Shown: positions 7,647 through 17,575, numbered from the stretch's first letter. The stretch: DNA of 64,000 nt from Alkaliphilus metalliredigens QYMF (GCF_000016985.1 NC_009633.1:1860001-1924000); one strand, 5' to 3'. A program made the numbers and translations. The notes: a model not told the origin generated them from the letters alone.

Positions 7647-9874
7647 TTGCGGCGTTTTGCAAACGCCTAAACAATATTAATTATAGAAAGGATGAGTATT
7701 GGAATGAATTATTAGAAGCAATTTTAGAGGTTATAAATATAGAAACCGATCTAGTACAAGAATTTAAAGACAAAATGAAACAAGAATTTATTACTAATTA
7801 TGAAGCGTTTAAGAATATGGTCGTATATAAATCAGAAGTTTTTAGTAAATATGAATTGTCTGAATCTATTAATTCATGTAAAGAAAAATCAAATAACGAT
7901 GAGATTTCTAATGATGTTTATAGAATTAGTATTGAAGAAGATTTTAAAGAATATTTTGTAGAAACAGAATTTTATAAAGATGCACTTAATGACTTACAAA
8001 AGTATCCTGTTGTTATTTTACTTGGGATGCCAGGGGCTGGAAAGACGCATACATCAAAGCGAATATGTCTTGAATATGAGGAAAAGGGTTATTGTATTTA
8101 TTATTCTGAAGAGGGAAATATTGCGAATATAAGGAAGTTTGTTCAAATATGTGAAAAAGAAAAAATACTAGTTGTCTTAAATGATTTTTTAGGACAATTT
8201 TATATGGACCTGAATATGTCCGAAACTGGCGAATTTGGACAATTAATTTCGTACATAAGAACGAAAAAAGATATGAAGCTCCTCATAAATTCTAGAAATA
8301 CTATCTATAAAGAAGCTTTGAATCATAGAAAATTCAATAATGCAATTGATAACAATTGGAAAAGTATTAGCGAACTCCGTGCAGATGAATTAAGTTTTGA
8401 AGAAAAGACATTGATTCTTTATAATCATTTAAAAAGGGCGTATAGAAATGGGAACCTTTCGAAAGAGCAATGCCAAGCAGTTATAGAGAATCAAAACTAT
8501 GCAAAAATTATATTAAATGAGAAATTTAATCCACGAATTATTGAGTATGTTACTACTGGAAGAAAAGTAGTTGAAATTTTACCACAGGAATATGTAAAAT
8601 TTATTAACAAAACATTAGAATTTCCAGAAACTATTTGGAAAGAAGAAGTTGAAAAGTTAAGTAAGTATGACCGAATTTTTATTAATACGCTTTTCTCACT
8701 AACTAAAACATGCGTCTCTAAAGATATCTTGAAAGAGTGCTTTAATCACAGGATTAACAAAGACATAAAGGTAAAAGATACGACAATTAATCACTTCGAC
8801 AGTTCTCTTCACCGTCTATCTGAATCTATGATACAAGTTACTGTATCTGAAGATAAAGAAAAAAAAGAAAAAATTGGTGTATTGAATCCGTCTATTAATG
8901 CCTTTCTTCATGAAAGCTTATTTAACAATGAAAATGAGGTTGAAGAGATTATTAAGCATACTTTATATTTCGATCAGCTTGAACGCTTCGAGGTTTTAGA
9001 GTGTGCCAAAAACCAGATTATAGAACTAATAAAATCTCGTAAGTATATAAATCTAAAAATTTTATCGAGGCAAGTATTTCACAATATATCAATGGAATTT
9101 ACTCCACCTGATTATATGTATAGATTAAAACATTTACTTTTTCTTCTAGATGAATCTGACTTACAAAAAATTAGCATTCAAAAAACTGATATACAAGATT
9201 TTGTATTAGATATATTTGCAAAAAAAACAGCCAATATTGAGGCAAACTCAAGATTATATTTTGTAAATGAATTTTCCGATATATTTTGCAAATTATTTTC
9301 TAAACCTGGAATATTTGATTATGATTTTACGGAGATTGTAGTTAATGAAACATATTTACAAATAATTTTGAATTCAGTTGCCAGGCAAAAATATTTTTGG
9401 GAAATCTTAAATAATATTCAGAAAAAATATTATTTAAGTACTGAAGATAGATTTTACGATTTAGAAAGTGTAAAAATCGCTATAGTAAATAGAATTGAGG
9501 AAGAAGTAATAGACCAAATATATGATGAGTTGTTAAAGGAAATTGATAATACAATAGAATATAATATCGATGATTTGGATGATTTGGATAATTTAGATAA
9601 TTTTATTGGTTATGTGATTGATGAAGTTAGCCCTCAAATATTTCGTACAATTTCAGATTCTATAATTGATAAATTAACTGTACACAGCATTGATTTTCTA
9701 AGTATCGATAATTTTGATCTTGATAGCATTGTGAATGACCAGATAAATTTAGATGACTTGATCGAAAATGAATGCAACACAATTTTCTTTAATTATAGTA
9801 GCGATGAATATATAAAAGATACCCAAAAAACAGCAAATACTATTCTTTCAATATTTGAAGTTGACTTCTTCTAA
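7640..9874 (+). CDS. nSTAND3-type P-loop NTPase, N-terminus probably lost to IS insertion
   Basis: The open frame encodes up to 744 residues. Near residue 129 is a Walker A motif (GMPGAGKTHTSK), near 177 VVLNDFLGQF in the Walker B position, and near 216 INSRNTIYKEAL, the sensor-like arginine block. This set is typical of the 'novel STAND 3' ATPase domain found in prokaryotic conflict proteins. A long helical C-terminal region with an Asp/Leu-rich stretch (about 640-655) follows. The first codons lie inside the IS hairpin and have no ribosome site. Relatives I know often carry an N-terminal nuclease-like effector, so the effector was probably removed. ATP-driven antiviral function is inference. 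Confidence 0.7.
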   Translation: MRVAAFCKRLNNINYRKDEYWNELLEAILEVINIETDLVQEFKDKMKQEFITNYEAFKNMVVYKSEVFSKYELSESINSCKEKSNNDEISNDVYRISIEEDFKEYFVETEFYKDALNDLQKYPVVILLGMPGAGKTHTSKRICLEYEEKGYCIYYSEEGNIANIRKFVQICEKEKILVVLNDFLGQFYMDLNMSETGEFGQLISYIRTKKDMKLLINSRNTIYKEALNHRKFNNAIDNNWKSISELRADELSFEEKTLILYNHLKRAYRNGNLSKEQCQAVIENQNYAKIILNEKFNPRIIEYVTTGRKVVEILPQEYVKFINKTLEFPETIWKEEVEKLSKYDRIFINTLFSLTKTCVSKDILKECFNHRINKDIKVKDTTINHFDSSLHRLSESMIQVTVSEDKEKKEKIGVLNPSINAFLHESLFNNENEVEEIIKHTLYFDQLERFEVLECAKNQIIELIKSRKYINLKILSRQVFHNISMEFTPPDYMYRLKHLLFLLDESDLQKISIQKTDIQDFVLDIFAKKTANIEANSRLYFVNEFSDIFCKLFSKPGIFDYDFTEIVVNETYLQIILNSVARQKYFWEILNNIQKKYYLSTEDRFYDLESVKIAIVNRIEEEVIDQIYDELLKEIDNTIEYNIDDLDDLDNLDNFIGYVIDEVSPQIFRTISDSIIDKLTVHSIDFLSIDNFDLDSIVNDQINLDDLIENECNTIFFNYSSDEYIKDTQKTANTILSIFEVDFF

Positions 9875-10251
9875 TCTGAAATTGTGTAAACCATGGGGAC
9901 GTTTTGTTTGGCATGATTTTGGGCTAAAAGCATACGTATATTTGGAAGGTAGAATAATTTTATTGTACTAAAAGAGCCTGTTCAAAAAGGCTCCTTCCAG
10001 ATTGAGGACGACAGCATAAAGAGCTAACAGACACTCCAAAATTGGAAATCAAAAGGTAGTAGCGGCAGTGAATCATCTTACTCAGTGTTTTTTTATTTTC
10101 ACTCCCTAATATCGGACAGACTTATCCCTTTTGTGATAATTTTATTTTTAAAGTTGGAAATTTAATGGGTTTTATCCTGTGATGGTGGAGCAATTTATGC
10201 GTATCGACGGCTCTGAACGAGTATATTTTGAAATAGAATGGGAGTGACAAT
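9875..10251. other. Intergenic stretch with a transposase-remnant repeat
   Basis: No gene. Positions 9888-9960 repeat the segment at 17386-17455 (shared tttggcat...gggctaaaa and atttggaaggtagaataat). There it follows a decayed IS200-like transposase start. A short hairpin (gagcct/aggctc, 9974-9993) lacks a T-run. The rest, up to the ribosome site of the next gene, shows nothing I can assign. Confidence 0.5.
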
Positions 10252-11907
10252 ATGTTTTGTAAAGATTGTGGTGAATCTATTAAAGATGAGACTAGTAATT
10301 TTTGTTTTAAGTGTGGTACAAAGATAAAAGAGGTTGACCTAGTAGAAGGAAGAAACAAACAACTTTCTAACCCCAAGCAGTTAAATAATACAGTAAAAAC
10401 AGTTGCAATAGCTTTAATTGCAATTTTGGCGTTGGTGTCTATTTTAAGACTGACTAATTTGGTTAAAGACAAAAATGTGTTGGAAGAAATACCTGTATCT
10501 CAATTAACAGGAGACAAATCATCAGAAGAGGTACTTTCAGTTACGCCAGAATCATTCATAGCTAAGGAAGCAATAGATTTAAAAATTAATCAACTGGACA
10601 CATCTCAATTTCCTAAAATATCTTTGTATTTCTCAGCTTTAAACGCTCAAGGAATTCCAATATTAAACTTAACAAGAGATTCATTTGAAATTTATGAAGA
10701 AAGAATAATAAACTCTGATACTAAGCCAGTTAAATCCGATACATTTCTAGCCAATTTGCAACAGGTTCCGCTTTCTGTATCGTTGATTTTAGATAATAGC
10801 GGAAGCATGAGTGGTAATCCTATGACACAAGCAAAATCAGCTGCAAAACAGTTTTTAAACTATGTTGATTTTAGCAATGGAGATCAAGTAGAGATAATAG
10901 AATTTAACTCTGATGTATATATTCGTATTCCTTATGGGTCAGATATTAAAAGTTTGAACACTGCTATTGATACAATGGAATCCAATTCACAAACTGCACT
11001 ATATGATGCATTGTATACAGGTTTGGTTCGTGCTTATTCTCAATCTGGACCAAAGTGTATTTTAGCATTTACTGATGGTGAAGAAAATGCAAGTATACGA
11101 TCAGTATCTGAAGTAACTGAATTGTCTAGGGCAACATCCATACCAATTTTTATTATTGGTGTAGGAAGTCTTATTGACGAAGAGTCATTGAAAGAAATAG
11201 CAGAACAGACAGGAGGAGAATATTTCTATTCTCCTACAGCAGTGGAATTAGAACAAATTTATAAAACCGTATATGACCAACAAAAAGAACAGTATGTTTT
11301 GACATATGAATCACAAAACATTAACTCTTTGAAAGACTGGCATTATGCAATGCTAAGAGTAATAGATGAAAGTTATGCAGGAGAACTTAGTAAGGAATAT
11401 ATACCAGCACATGATTATAATTTGCCAATTGAACTTTTGTTTTCATCTGTAACAGCTTCTTCTACTCTTGAACCACAAGTGGAAATATTTACCAATTTGC
11501 GATTTGACTATCTTCCATATCATGCAATTGATCAGAGCAGTAATACGGCATGGGTTGAGGGTGCTAGTGGAGACGGTATAGGTGAATGGATTCGTATTGA
11601 TTTTTTACGTCCCACTACATTGTCAGGAATGTATATAAGGAACGGTTATTGGAGAACAGCTGAAAGACTAAGACAAAACAATAGAATAAAACGGATACGC
11701 ATAGAATTTAGTAATGGTTCTAGTGAAGAATTTAACCTGTCAGATCCAGTTAATCAAAATTTCAATGAACTTTTAATAGGGAATGGACAAAGGCTTGACT
11801 TTATAACATCACATACTACGTCCTATGTTAAACTTGAAATTTTAGAAGTTTATAGAGGTGATAGATGGCGAGATACGTGCATATCAGATATACTGTTATT
11901 TAGATAA
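10252..11907 (+). CDS. Zinc-ribbon, membrane-anchored VWA protein with a discoidin-like C-terminal domain
   Basis: A 551-residue protein from an ATG behind gggagtg. Residues 1-25 form a zinc ribbon (CKDCG...CFKCG). A single transmembrane helix follows near 47-67 (VAIALIAILALVSILRL). Residues about 165-360 are a von Willebrand A domain with a MIDAS motif DNSGSMS and a later FTDGEEN. The last 150 residues look like a galactose-binding/discoidin-type beta-sandwich, close to the 'NADase-type glycan-binding' module (TAWVEG, EWIRIDF, 'RIKRIRIEFSNGSS'). The zinc ribbon faces the cytosol and the VWA and glycan domains the outside. A role in adhesion or wall binding is inferred. Confidence 0.75.
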   Translation: MFCKDCGESIKDETSNFCFKCGTKIKEVDLVEGRNKQLSNPKQLNNTVKTVAIALIAILALVSILRLTNLVKDKNVLEEIPVSQLTGDKSSEEVLSVTPESFIAKEAIDLKINQLDTSQFPKISLYFSALNAQGIPILNLTRDSFEIYEERIINSDTKPVKSDTFLANLQQVPLSVSLILDNSGSMSGNPMTQAKSAAKQFLNYVDFSNGDQVEIIEFNSDVYIRIPYGSDIKSLNTAIDTMESNSQTALYDALYTGLVRAYSQSGPKCILAFTDGEENASIRSVSEVTELSRATSIPIFIIGVGSLIDEESLKEIAEQTGGEYFYSPTAVELEQIYKTVYDQQKEQYVLTYESQNINSLKDWHYAMLRVIDESYAGELSKEYIPAHDYNLPIELLFSSVTASSTLEPQVEIFTNLRFDYLPYHAIDQSSNTAWVEGASGDGIGEWIRIDFLRPTTLSGMYIRNGYWRTAERLRQNNRIKRIRIEFSNGSSEEFNLSDPVNQNFNELLIGNGQRLDFITSHTTSYVKLEILEVYRGDRWRDTCISDILLFR

Positions 11908-12089
11908 TGGTGAGAACAAAAGGGATGGTTATTGATAATTTCATATAATGGATTAATTTTTGAGTATATTCTTTCCGAAATTGCAATAGCAAATTGCACT
12001 ATTTATTAGTTCAATTTTATTTTATAATGAAGGATAATTTCGATATAATATATTTTAAAAAAATTACGTTTTTGAAAGGGGATATATTT

Positions 12090-12308
12090 ATGAGTTTTAC
12101 ATGTAATAATTGTAATGGATCTGTTAGCCAAGTAAAAATGGGTGGACTAGCTCTTGGTCAAGTAAGTAAAGAAGTTTTATACAGACAATTAGGATTGCCT
12201 ACAACTAAAAATTTAACAGGTAATAATGTAGCATCAGAGCTTTCCGCAGGGATAGTAAGTGGGTTTCGTATTCGATGTCCTAAATGTGGCAAAAGCAATT
12301 GGAGTTAA
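12090..12308 (+). CDS. Small zinc-ribbon protein
   Basis: 72 residues from the ATG at 12090, behind gaaagggg. Two CxxC pairs (CNNC at the N-terminus and CPKC at the C-terminus) flank a glycine-rich middle, a circularised zinc ribbon. A longer in-frame start at 11994 lacks a ribosome site. Function unknown; such proteins usually bind zinc for nucleic-acid or protein contacts. It follows the VWA protein, which also has a zinc ribbon, by about 180 nt. Confidence 0.65.
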   Translation: MSFTCNNCNGSVSQVKMGGLALGQVSKEVLYRQLGLPTTKNLTGNNVASELSAGIVSGFRIRCPKCGKSNWS

Positions 12309-12394
12309 TAAATTTATTTGATGGTTCTAGTGCGTAAACTTTTAATTTCTTATATACACTTTTAGGATCAATATATGCAAAACCTCTTTACATG

Positions 12395-13137
<743 letters not shown>

Positions 13138-13428
13138 CTAAACATGCAAAATATTACAGTTAAGATTAGTTCAATTTGCTATTACAATTTACCATATGAA
13201 ATAAGGAGTAATAGTTAAGATGGAATTAGATACAAGCACAATTAAATAGATACTTTGCTTGATTTGCAAGATGAATTTTGAGAGTTAAAACAGTGTGCCA
13301 CTTATGTGCCACTTTTAAAAAAAAGTGCCAAAAATATAGAAACATATACACAATCTAAGTCTATACAAACATTGAAATTCAAAGCATTAAGCAAATCAAC
13401 CTATAGTTGAAAATAGTCAAATACACAA

Positions 13429-13473
13429 CTACGAATCAGAAGGTCGGGAGTTCGAATCTCTCTGGGCGCACCA
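13429..13473 (+). other. 3' fragment of tRNA-Arg(ACG): likely attachment-site scar
   Basis: The sequence runs from the anticodon loop (ctacgaa) through the anticodon-stem 3' strand (tcag), variable loop, T-arm (gggagttcgaatctctc) and acceptor strand ending tgggcgcacca. The acceptor 5' strand, D-arm and anticodon 5' strand are missing upstream, so this is not a functional tRNA. Such 3' tRNA ends mark sites where integrative elements inserted by site-specific recombination. No intact integrase is nearby; the AT-rich sequence upstream with repeated tgtgccac words may be leftover element sequence. Confidence 0.75.
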
Positions 13474-13477
13474 TGAT

Positions 13478-13512
13478 AAACCCTGTAATCATAACGATTA
13501 CAGGGTTTTTTA
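13478..13512 (+). terminator. Rho-independent terminator of the former tRNA gene
   Basis: Perfect 13-bp stem aaaccctgtaatc/gattacagggttt with a 5-nt loop and a T-run. It directly follows the tRNA fragment. A very similar hairpin occurs at 42067-42107. Confidence 0.85.
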
Positions 13513-13754
13513 TTGTTCTTAAATCAGTTTACATAATACTCGATGGCTACCAAGAAAAAATAATACTTTTTCAAATAAGGCTATGTTGAATTCTATTGTT
13601 GATTTTATATAATTCTATAAATTGAATAATATGATGAGATAGAACCATGCGTGTACTTTTTCAGTACCACCATGTGCATCTAATAGAGCCACTATGTTCA
13701 TATGAGAGCCACCGCTATATTACAACGATGACTCCCCTATGATGTTAATAAATT

Positions 13755-14501
13755 TTATTTATCCTGCAATCCATGGCGTTCTCGCATAGAGACGTTACCA
13801 TCAATATGGACCGAATAGGAATCGTGAACAATCCGATCAAGAATGGCATCTGCCAGTGTATCTTCGCCTATCTTTTCATGCCATCCACCTGGAGAGAACT
13901 GTGAACAGAAGATGGTGGAACCATTTTGATGTCTTGATTCAATTATCTCCAGTAGGTCACGCGCTTCCGCTCCCTTAAGTGGTACTAAGAGCCATTCATC
14001 AAGGATCAATAAGCTTACGCTTTTATACTGTTTCATGACCTTTTTATAGATACCTTCGCCCCTGGCGATAGCCAGTTCATCAAGCAAATCAGGAAGACGA
14101 ACATATTTGACGGTATAGTAGTTGCGGCAAGCAGCTACTCCTAATGCACAACCGATATATGATTTGCCATTACCTGATGCCCCCATGATTATGACATTAT
14201 GTTTTTCTTGAACATAATTACAGGAAGCGAGTCGAGTTATTTGGGCCTTGTCCAACTTTCTGTCACTGTGATATTCAATATCTTCAACACAAGCATTACT
14301 GAATCTAAAGTCAGCCTTTTTGATTAATCTTGCTAGTTTATTGTTTTTTCGTCTAGACCATTCTAAATCCACTATAATCCCAAATCGTTCTTCAAAACTT
14401 AGATCCTGGAAATTATTATCCTGGAGTTGCCCTCTGTAAGATTCAGCCATAGCAGTTAAGCGCATTTCATTTAATTTAGAGACAGTCATTTCATTCACCA
14501 T
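13755..14501 (-). CDS. istB: IS21 helper ATPase IstB
   Basis: 248 residues with an AAA+ ATPase core similar to DnaC: Walker A GASGNGKS near residue 107 and Walker B LLILDEW near residue 170. IstB assists target selection and strand transfer by IstA. Its ATG shares one base with the istA stop codon (TAATG), so translation is coupled. Full length for the family. Confidence 0.93.
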   Translation of the reverse strand: MVNEMTVSKLNEMRLTAMAESYRGQLQDNNFQDLSFEERFGIIVDLEWSRRKNNKLARLIKKADFRFSNACVEDIEYHSDRKLDKAQITRLASCNYVQEKHNVIIMGASGNGKSYIGCALGVAACRNYYTVKYVRLPDLLDELAIARGEGIYKKVMKQYKSVSLLILDEWLLVPLKGAEARDLLEIIESRHQNGSTIFCSQFSPGGWHEKIGEDTLADAILDRIVHDSYSVHIDGNVSMRERHGLQDK

Positions 14502-16048
14502 TATTCATTACCTCCATAGTAGCCCGCACCTCTGGTGAAACCAAAGTTTACGGTATTTTCATTTGTAATTGGGGTAGGATCTTTTTCTTCAGTCACCCTA
14601 TCTTGACCTGTCTTGAGTATTGTTTGTACATTTTTATAACTAGGTCGTGGTGTATAGGAAAGAGCCTTCTTGCAGGCGGCTTCTACACGGGTAACAGAAT
14701 ATTTATCTGCTAGCTTTAAAAGTCCCATACAGGATTTATAGCCCTGCTGTTCTATTTTATGCGTGGATAGAATGGCTTTAATTGCAATAGATGTATTAGG
14801 ACCGATCCCTTTTGCCCAAGAAATGAACCTTTCAGAATTCCATGTAGTGTAACTTTTATGGTCTTCAGGCATATGTTCTACTACGGTACTGTATTGACCT
14901 ACTCTACCATAGCATCTTACATGGGAGGCAATGCGATGATTATTGAAAAAGACTTCCACTACATTTCTAGTCATACGAACATCAACTTTATGCTTGATAT
15001 ATTCGTAAGGAACCGAGTAGTGCATTTTTTCTACTGATATGTGATAATTAAACTGTACGGTTGCTGTTTTCCAAAGGGCTAACTCGTATGGGGTGGCAGG
15101 TAGTGGAATAAGAGCAGACTTCTCTTCTTCAAGAAATACACTTAACCTGCTTCCCATTTTTTTCTGAAAGGGTTTGCTATTGAATTCATAGAGCTTTTCT
15201 AGTATGGCTTCATTGAGCTCTCTCAAAGAAAAGAATTGTTGATTTCTTAATGCAGCAATAATCCATGTGGATATGATACCTACTACGCCTTCAACATTTG
15301 GTTTATCTTTAGGTTTTCGAACCCGAGCAGGGATCACAGCAGTTGAATAGTGCTCGGCCATTTCATGATAGGTCTTGTTAATGGTAGGTGTATACCAAGA
15401 CACTTTGTCTACTCCTGTCTTTAGATTGTCTGGGATTAGGATTCTTGTTGCACCTCCAAAAAACTGATATGCATTTACATGAGCTCCAATCCAGCATTCT
15501 TGTTTCTGAGATAAAAATGCCTCCACATAAGCATATTGACTACAGAACAAGACCGCTACAAACACAGATGCTTGAAGTACTTCTCCTGTATTTGGATCAA
15601 CAATCTCAGCAGTTTGACCCGCCCAATCGACTTCCATTTGCTCTCCAGGTTTACGATGGATATGCATAGTAGCCTTCTTGGTACTGGCATACTTTCGGTA
15701 ATACCTGCAGAATTGACTGTACATAAGGGGAATCTCATTGCTCAGTCTACATTGCTCGCAATATTCATTCCACAGAAGGCTTAAGGTAACACCACTCTTA
15801 GCCATTTCCTTATGAATGTACTCGCTGTCTGGTACTTTCCTTGAGGTAGAAAGTGCTTTCTCAGGAAACATTAACTCCTGAAGTTCGCCGTCAGACATAT
15901 CTTTCTGAAACGGCCATGATATACCACATTCATCTGCTCGCTTAATTACAGCAGATATAGTGTTGCGAGAGCATTGGCAACTTGCAGCAATGCCACGCTG
16001 ACTAATGCCTTGACTATTTAGTCGAAGGATTTCACGGTACTTGGTCAT
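14501..16048 (-). CDS. istA: IS21 transposase IstA
   Basis: 515 residues, a normal length. The N-terminus has a resolvase-like helix-turn-helix (SQGISQRGIAASCQCSRNTI, residues about 11-30). The integrase core has D in EVDWAGQ near residue 139, D in DNLKTGV and E in PKDKPNVEGVV. A C-terminal beta-rich region follows. It cuts and joins the IS ends together with IstB. Confidence 0.93.
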   Translation of the reverse strand: MTKYREILRLNSQGISQRGIAASCQCSRNTISAVIKRADECGISWPFQKDMSDGELQELMFPEKALSTSRKVPDSEYIHKEMAKSGVTLSLLWNEYCEQCRLSNEIPLMYSQFCRYYRKYASTKKATMHIHRKPGEQMEVDWAGQTAEIVDPNTGEVLQASVFVAVLFCSQYAYVEAFLSQKQECWIGAHVNAYQFFGGATRILIPDNLKTGVDKVSWYTPTINKTYHEMAEHYSTAVIPARVRKPKDKPNVEGVVGIISTWIIAALRNQQFFSLRELNEAILEKLYEFNSKPFQKKMGSRLSVFLEEEKSALIPLPATPYELALWKTATVQFNYHISVEKMHYSVPYEYIKHKVDVRMTRNVVEVFFNNHRIASHVRCYGRVGQYSTVVEHMPEDHKSYTTWNSERFISWAKGIGPNTSIAIKAILSTHKIEQQGYKSCMGLLKLADKYSVTRVEAACKKALSYTPRPSYKNVQTILKTGQDRVTEEKDPTPITNENTVNFGFTRGAGYYGGNE

Positions 16049-16231
16049 TTAAATGACCTCCCTTGAATCTATTTACACTGTAAAACAGTGCATAAATTCA
16101 TTATACCGAGAGAGAAAGACAAGTGGATCTCTAAGTACCAGGGTGGCTCTATTTCATGCACATAGTGGCGCTCAAAAATCGGAAGGATGGCGCTATGGCA
16201 TCATATTATTCATAAATATGGTACAATATAT

Positions 16232-16372
16232 AGGCTCTGTACAAAAGTAATGTTGTTTTAGGCAAAATGTTCATTTAAAATAGTGTGCTATATTTTTATA
16301 ATTATGTAAAATTATGTTACAATTGAGATATAAGTATTGACGCATAAGATGAATGCGAATCAAATAACTCAT
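16232..16372 (+). repeat. Repeat R1, copy 1
   Basis: Begins taggctctgtacaa and contains tttaaaatagtgtgctatat and a conserved tail gatataagtattgacgcata. It matches 17456-17575 and, inverted, 41631-41719. The start resembles an IS terminus, so this may be an IS-derived or MITE fragment. No coding potential. Confidence 0.65.
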
Positions 16373-16436
16373 GTAATGCATAGAATATTTTTCCAAAATT
16401 ATGATTAATATAGTAACCTATTCAAGGAGGAGAGTT

Positions 16437-16565
16437 ATGATTTTAATATTTGTTTCTATATTCAGTAGCTACATAGCATATAAAATACACCAAGATTATA
16501 ACCAGAAGAACCGCTTCCACGGTTACATTTGTAAATATTTTTGTAAAAGGCTGCAGATAATATGA
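16437..16565 (+). CDS. 42-residue membrane peptide translationally coupled to the next lipoprotein
   Basis: The ATG at 16437 follows caaggaggagagtt. The peptide has a hydrophobic N-terminus (MILIFVSIFSSYIAYKI) and a basic tail with two cysteines (GYICKYFCKR). Its TGA overlaps the ATG of the next gene (ATGA, 16562-16565), a strong sign that both are translated together. No family recognised. Confidence 0.6.
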   Translation: MILIFVSIFSSYIAYKIHQDYNQKNRFHGYICKYFCKRLQII

Positions 16566-17212
16566 AAAAATTTGCAGTTTTAATTTTACTAATATCCTCT
16601 CTGTTTATTGTATCAAGTTGCGGAAGGGTAATACGTAGTGGGATAAATGATTATTACGGAGAATATCATTTTGAATTGCCGTTTAATCATAGCGTTAGCA
16701 ATATAACCAATATGCTTTTTTTCAAAACAGACTATTCTATGGAACGAATGAACGAATTAATTAATGAAGCAGGATATAATGCGAGCTTGCATGAAAACGG
16801 AAATATAAAAACAATATTAATTTCTGCTGTAAAAAATGAGTTTACCTATTACTTTGTTATTTACGACAAAAATCATCTCGGCAATACAGATGTTTATACG
16901 CTGAGTAACGCTATGTCAAGTATTGATATTGATGTATCTGAAAGAGTTCCTAATCTTTATGTATTTTTGGTTCCTCTTCATATACTTGATACAATAACCG
17001 ATTCTGACACGAAAAAAGTTTATAATTCATTTGACTACATTGCAAATTTTTATCGTGCAACTGGAAAAAATGATGTCGAAATAGATGATGTCAATAAGAC
17101 AATTATTTTTAAGTGTGAGGGCAATCCAAATTTTAGTTGGGTACAAGGAGTGGTTATTATGCAATATTCTGAAACTGAAACTGGAAATTATTTAGAGATT
17201 AAACCGTTATAA
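16562..17212 (+). CDS. Putative lipoprotein of unknown function
   Basis: 216 residues with a type II signal peptide: basic start, hydrophobic core, then the lipobox VSSC with Cys20. The mature part is a globular alpha/beta domain with no motif I recognise. It depends on translational coupling to the upstream 42-residue peptide through an ATGA overlap. It lies between two copies of repeat R1, which may have carried or flanked it. Other lipoproteins of similar size occur at 20701, 60455 and 62754. Confidence 0.75.
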   Translation: MKKFAVLILLISSLFIVSSCGRVIRSGINDYYGEYHFELPFNHSVSNITNMLFFKTDYSMERMNELINEAGYNASLHENGNIKTILISAVKNEFTYYFVIYDKNHLGNTDVYTLSNAMSSIDIDVSERVPNLYVFLVPLHILDTITDSDTKKVYNSFDYIANFYRATGKNDVEIDDVNKTIIFKCEGNPNFSWVQGVVIMQYSETETGNYLEIKPL

Positions 17213-17306
17213 TAACCAACAGCAGACACGAATCGGCTCAACCAAGGGGACGATTCTTGCGGTTGATGAAGATTTTAAAATGATGAGAGGACTTAGAGTG
17301 ATAAAA

Positions 17307-17455
17307 ATGCCAAGAACAGAAAGAAAAGTGAAACGCAAATTTATCATATTGTTATAAGAGGAATCAATAAGCAAGCAAGAACAGACCATGGAGATGTTTC
17401 GTTTGGCATAATTGGGGGCTAAAAACATACGCATATTTGGAAGGTAGAATAATTT
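17307..17455 (+). pseudogene. Remnant of an IS200/REP-type (Y1) transposase start
   Basis: MPRTERKVKR opens at 17307; after a one-base frame change the sequence reads 'QIYHIVIRGINKQART', which is the start of Y1/REP-associated transposases (catalytic HUH motif normally follows later). Only about 40 codons remain before a segment (atttggaaggtagaataat) shared with 9888-9960. A shorter echo (acgcaaatttcttatattgt) occurs near 19005. Confidence 0.6.
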
Positions 17456-17575
17456 TAGGCTCTGTACAAGAAAATGTTTATTTAAAATAGTGTGCTATAT
17501 TTTTACAATTATGTAAATTTATTTTACAATTGAGATATAAGTATTGACGCATAAGATGATAAATATGAATCAAAG
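17456..17575 (+). repeat. Repeat R1, copy 2
   Basis: Starts taggctctgtacaa, then tttaaaatagtgtgctatat and gatataagtattgacgcata, matching 16232-16372 closely. It abuts the transposase remnant directly, suggesting insertion into or beside it. The following stretch to 17765 holds only the ribosome site of the methyltransferase. Confidence 0.65.

Larger units (their letters stand above)
13673..16162 (-). mobile_element. Complete IS21-family insertion sequence
   Basis: Terminal repeats TGTGCATCTAATAGAGCCAC (13673-13692) and the inverted TGTGCATGAAATAGAGCCAC (16143-16162) match at 18 of 20 positions and begin with the TGT typical of the family. More copies of the gagccac motif lie just inside each end, as in IS21 multiple terminal repeats. 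Both istA and istB are intact, giving a 2.49-kb element that may be active. Confidence 0.85.

Noticed and set aside
9974-9993. Terminator after the nSTAND gene
   Set aside because: The hairpin gagcct/aggctc lacks a following T-run.
13407-13589. 60-residue frame containing KVGSSNLSGRT
   Set aside because: This is the well-known false translation of a tRNA 3' end; the DNA is the tRNA-Arg fragment and its terminator.
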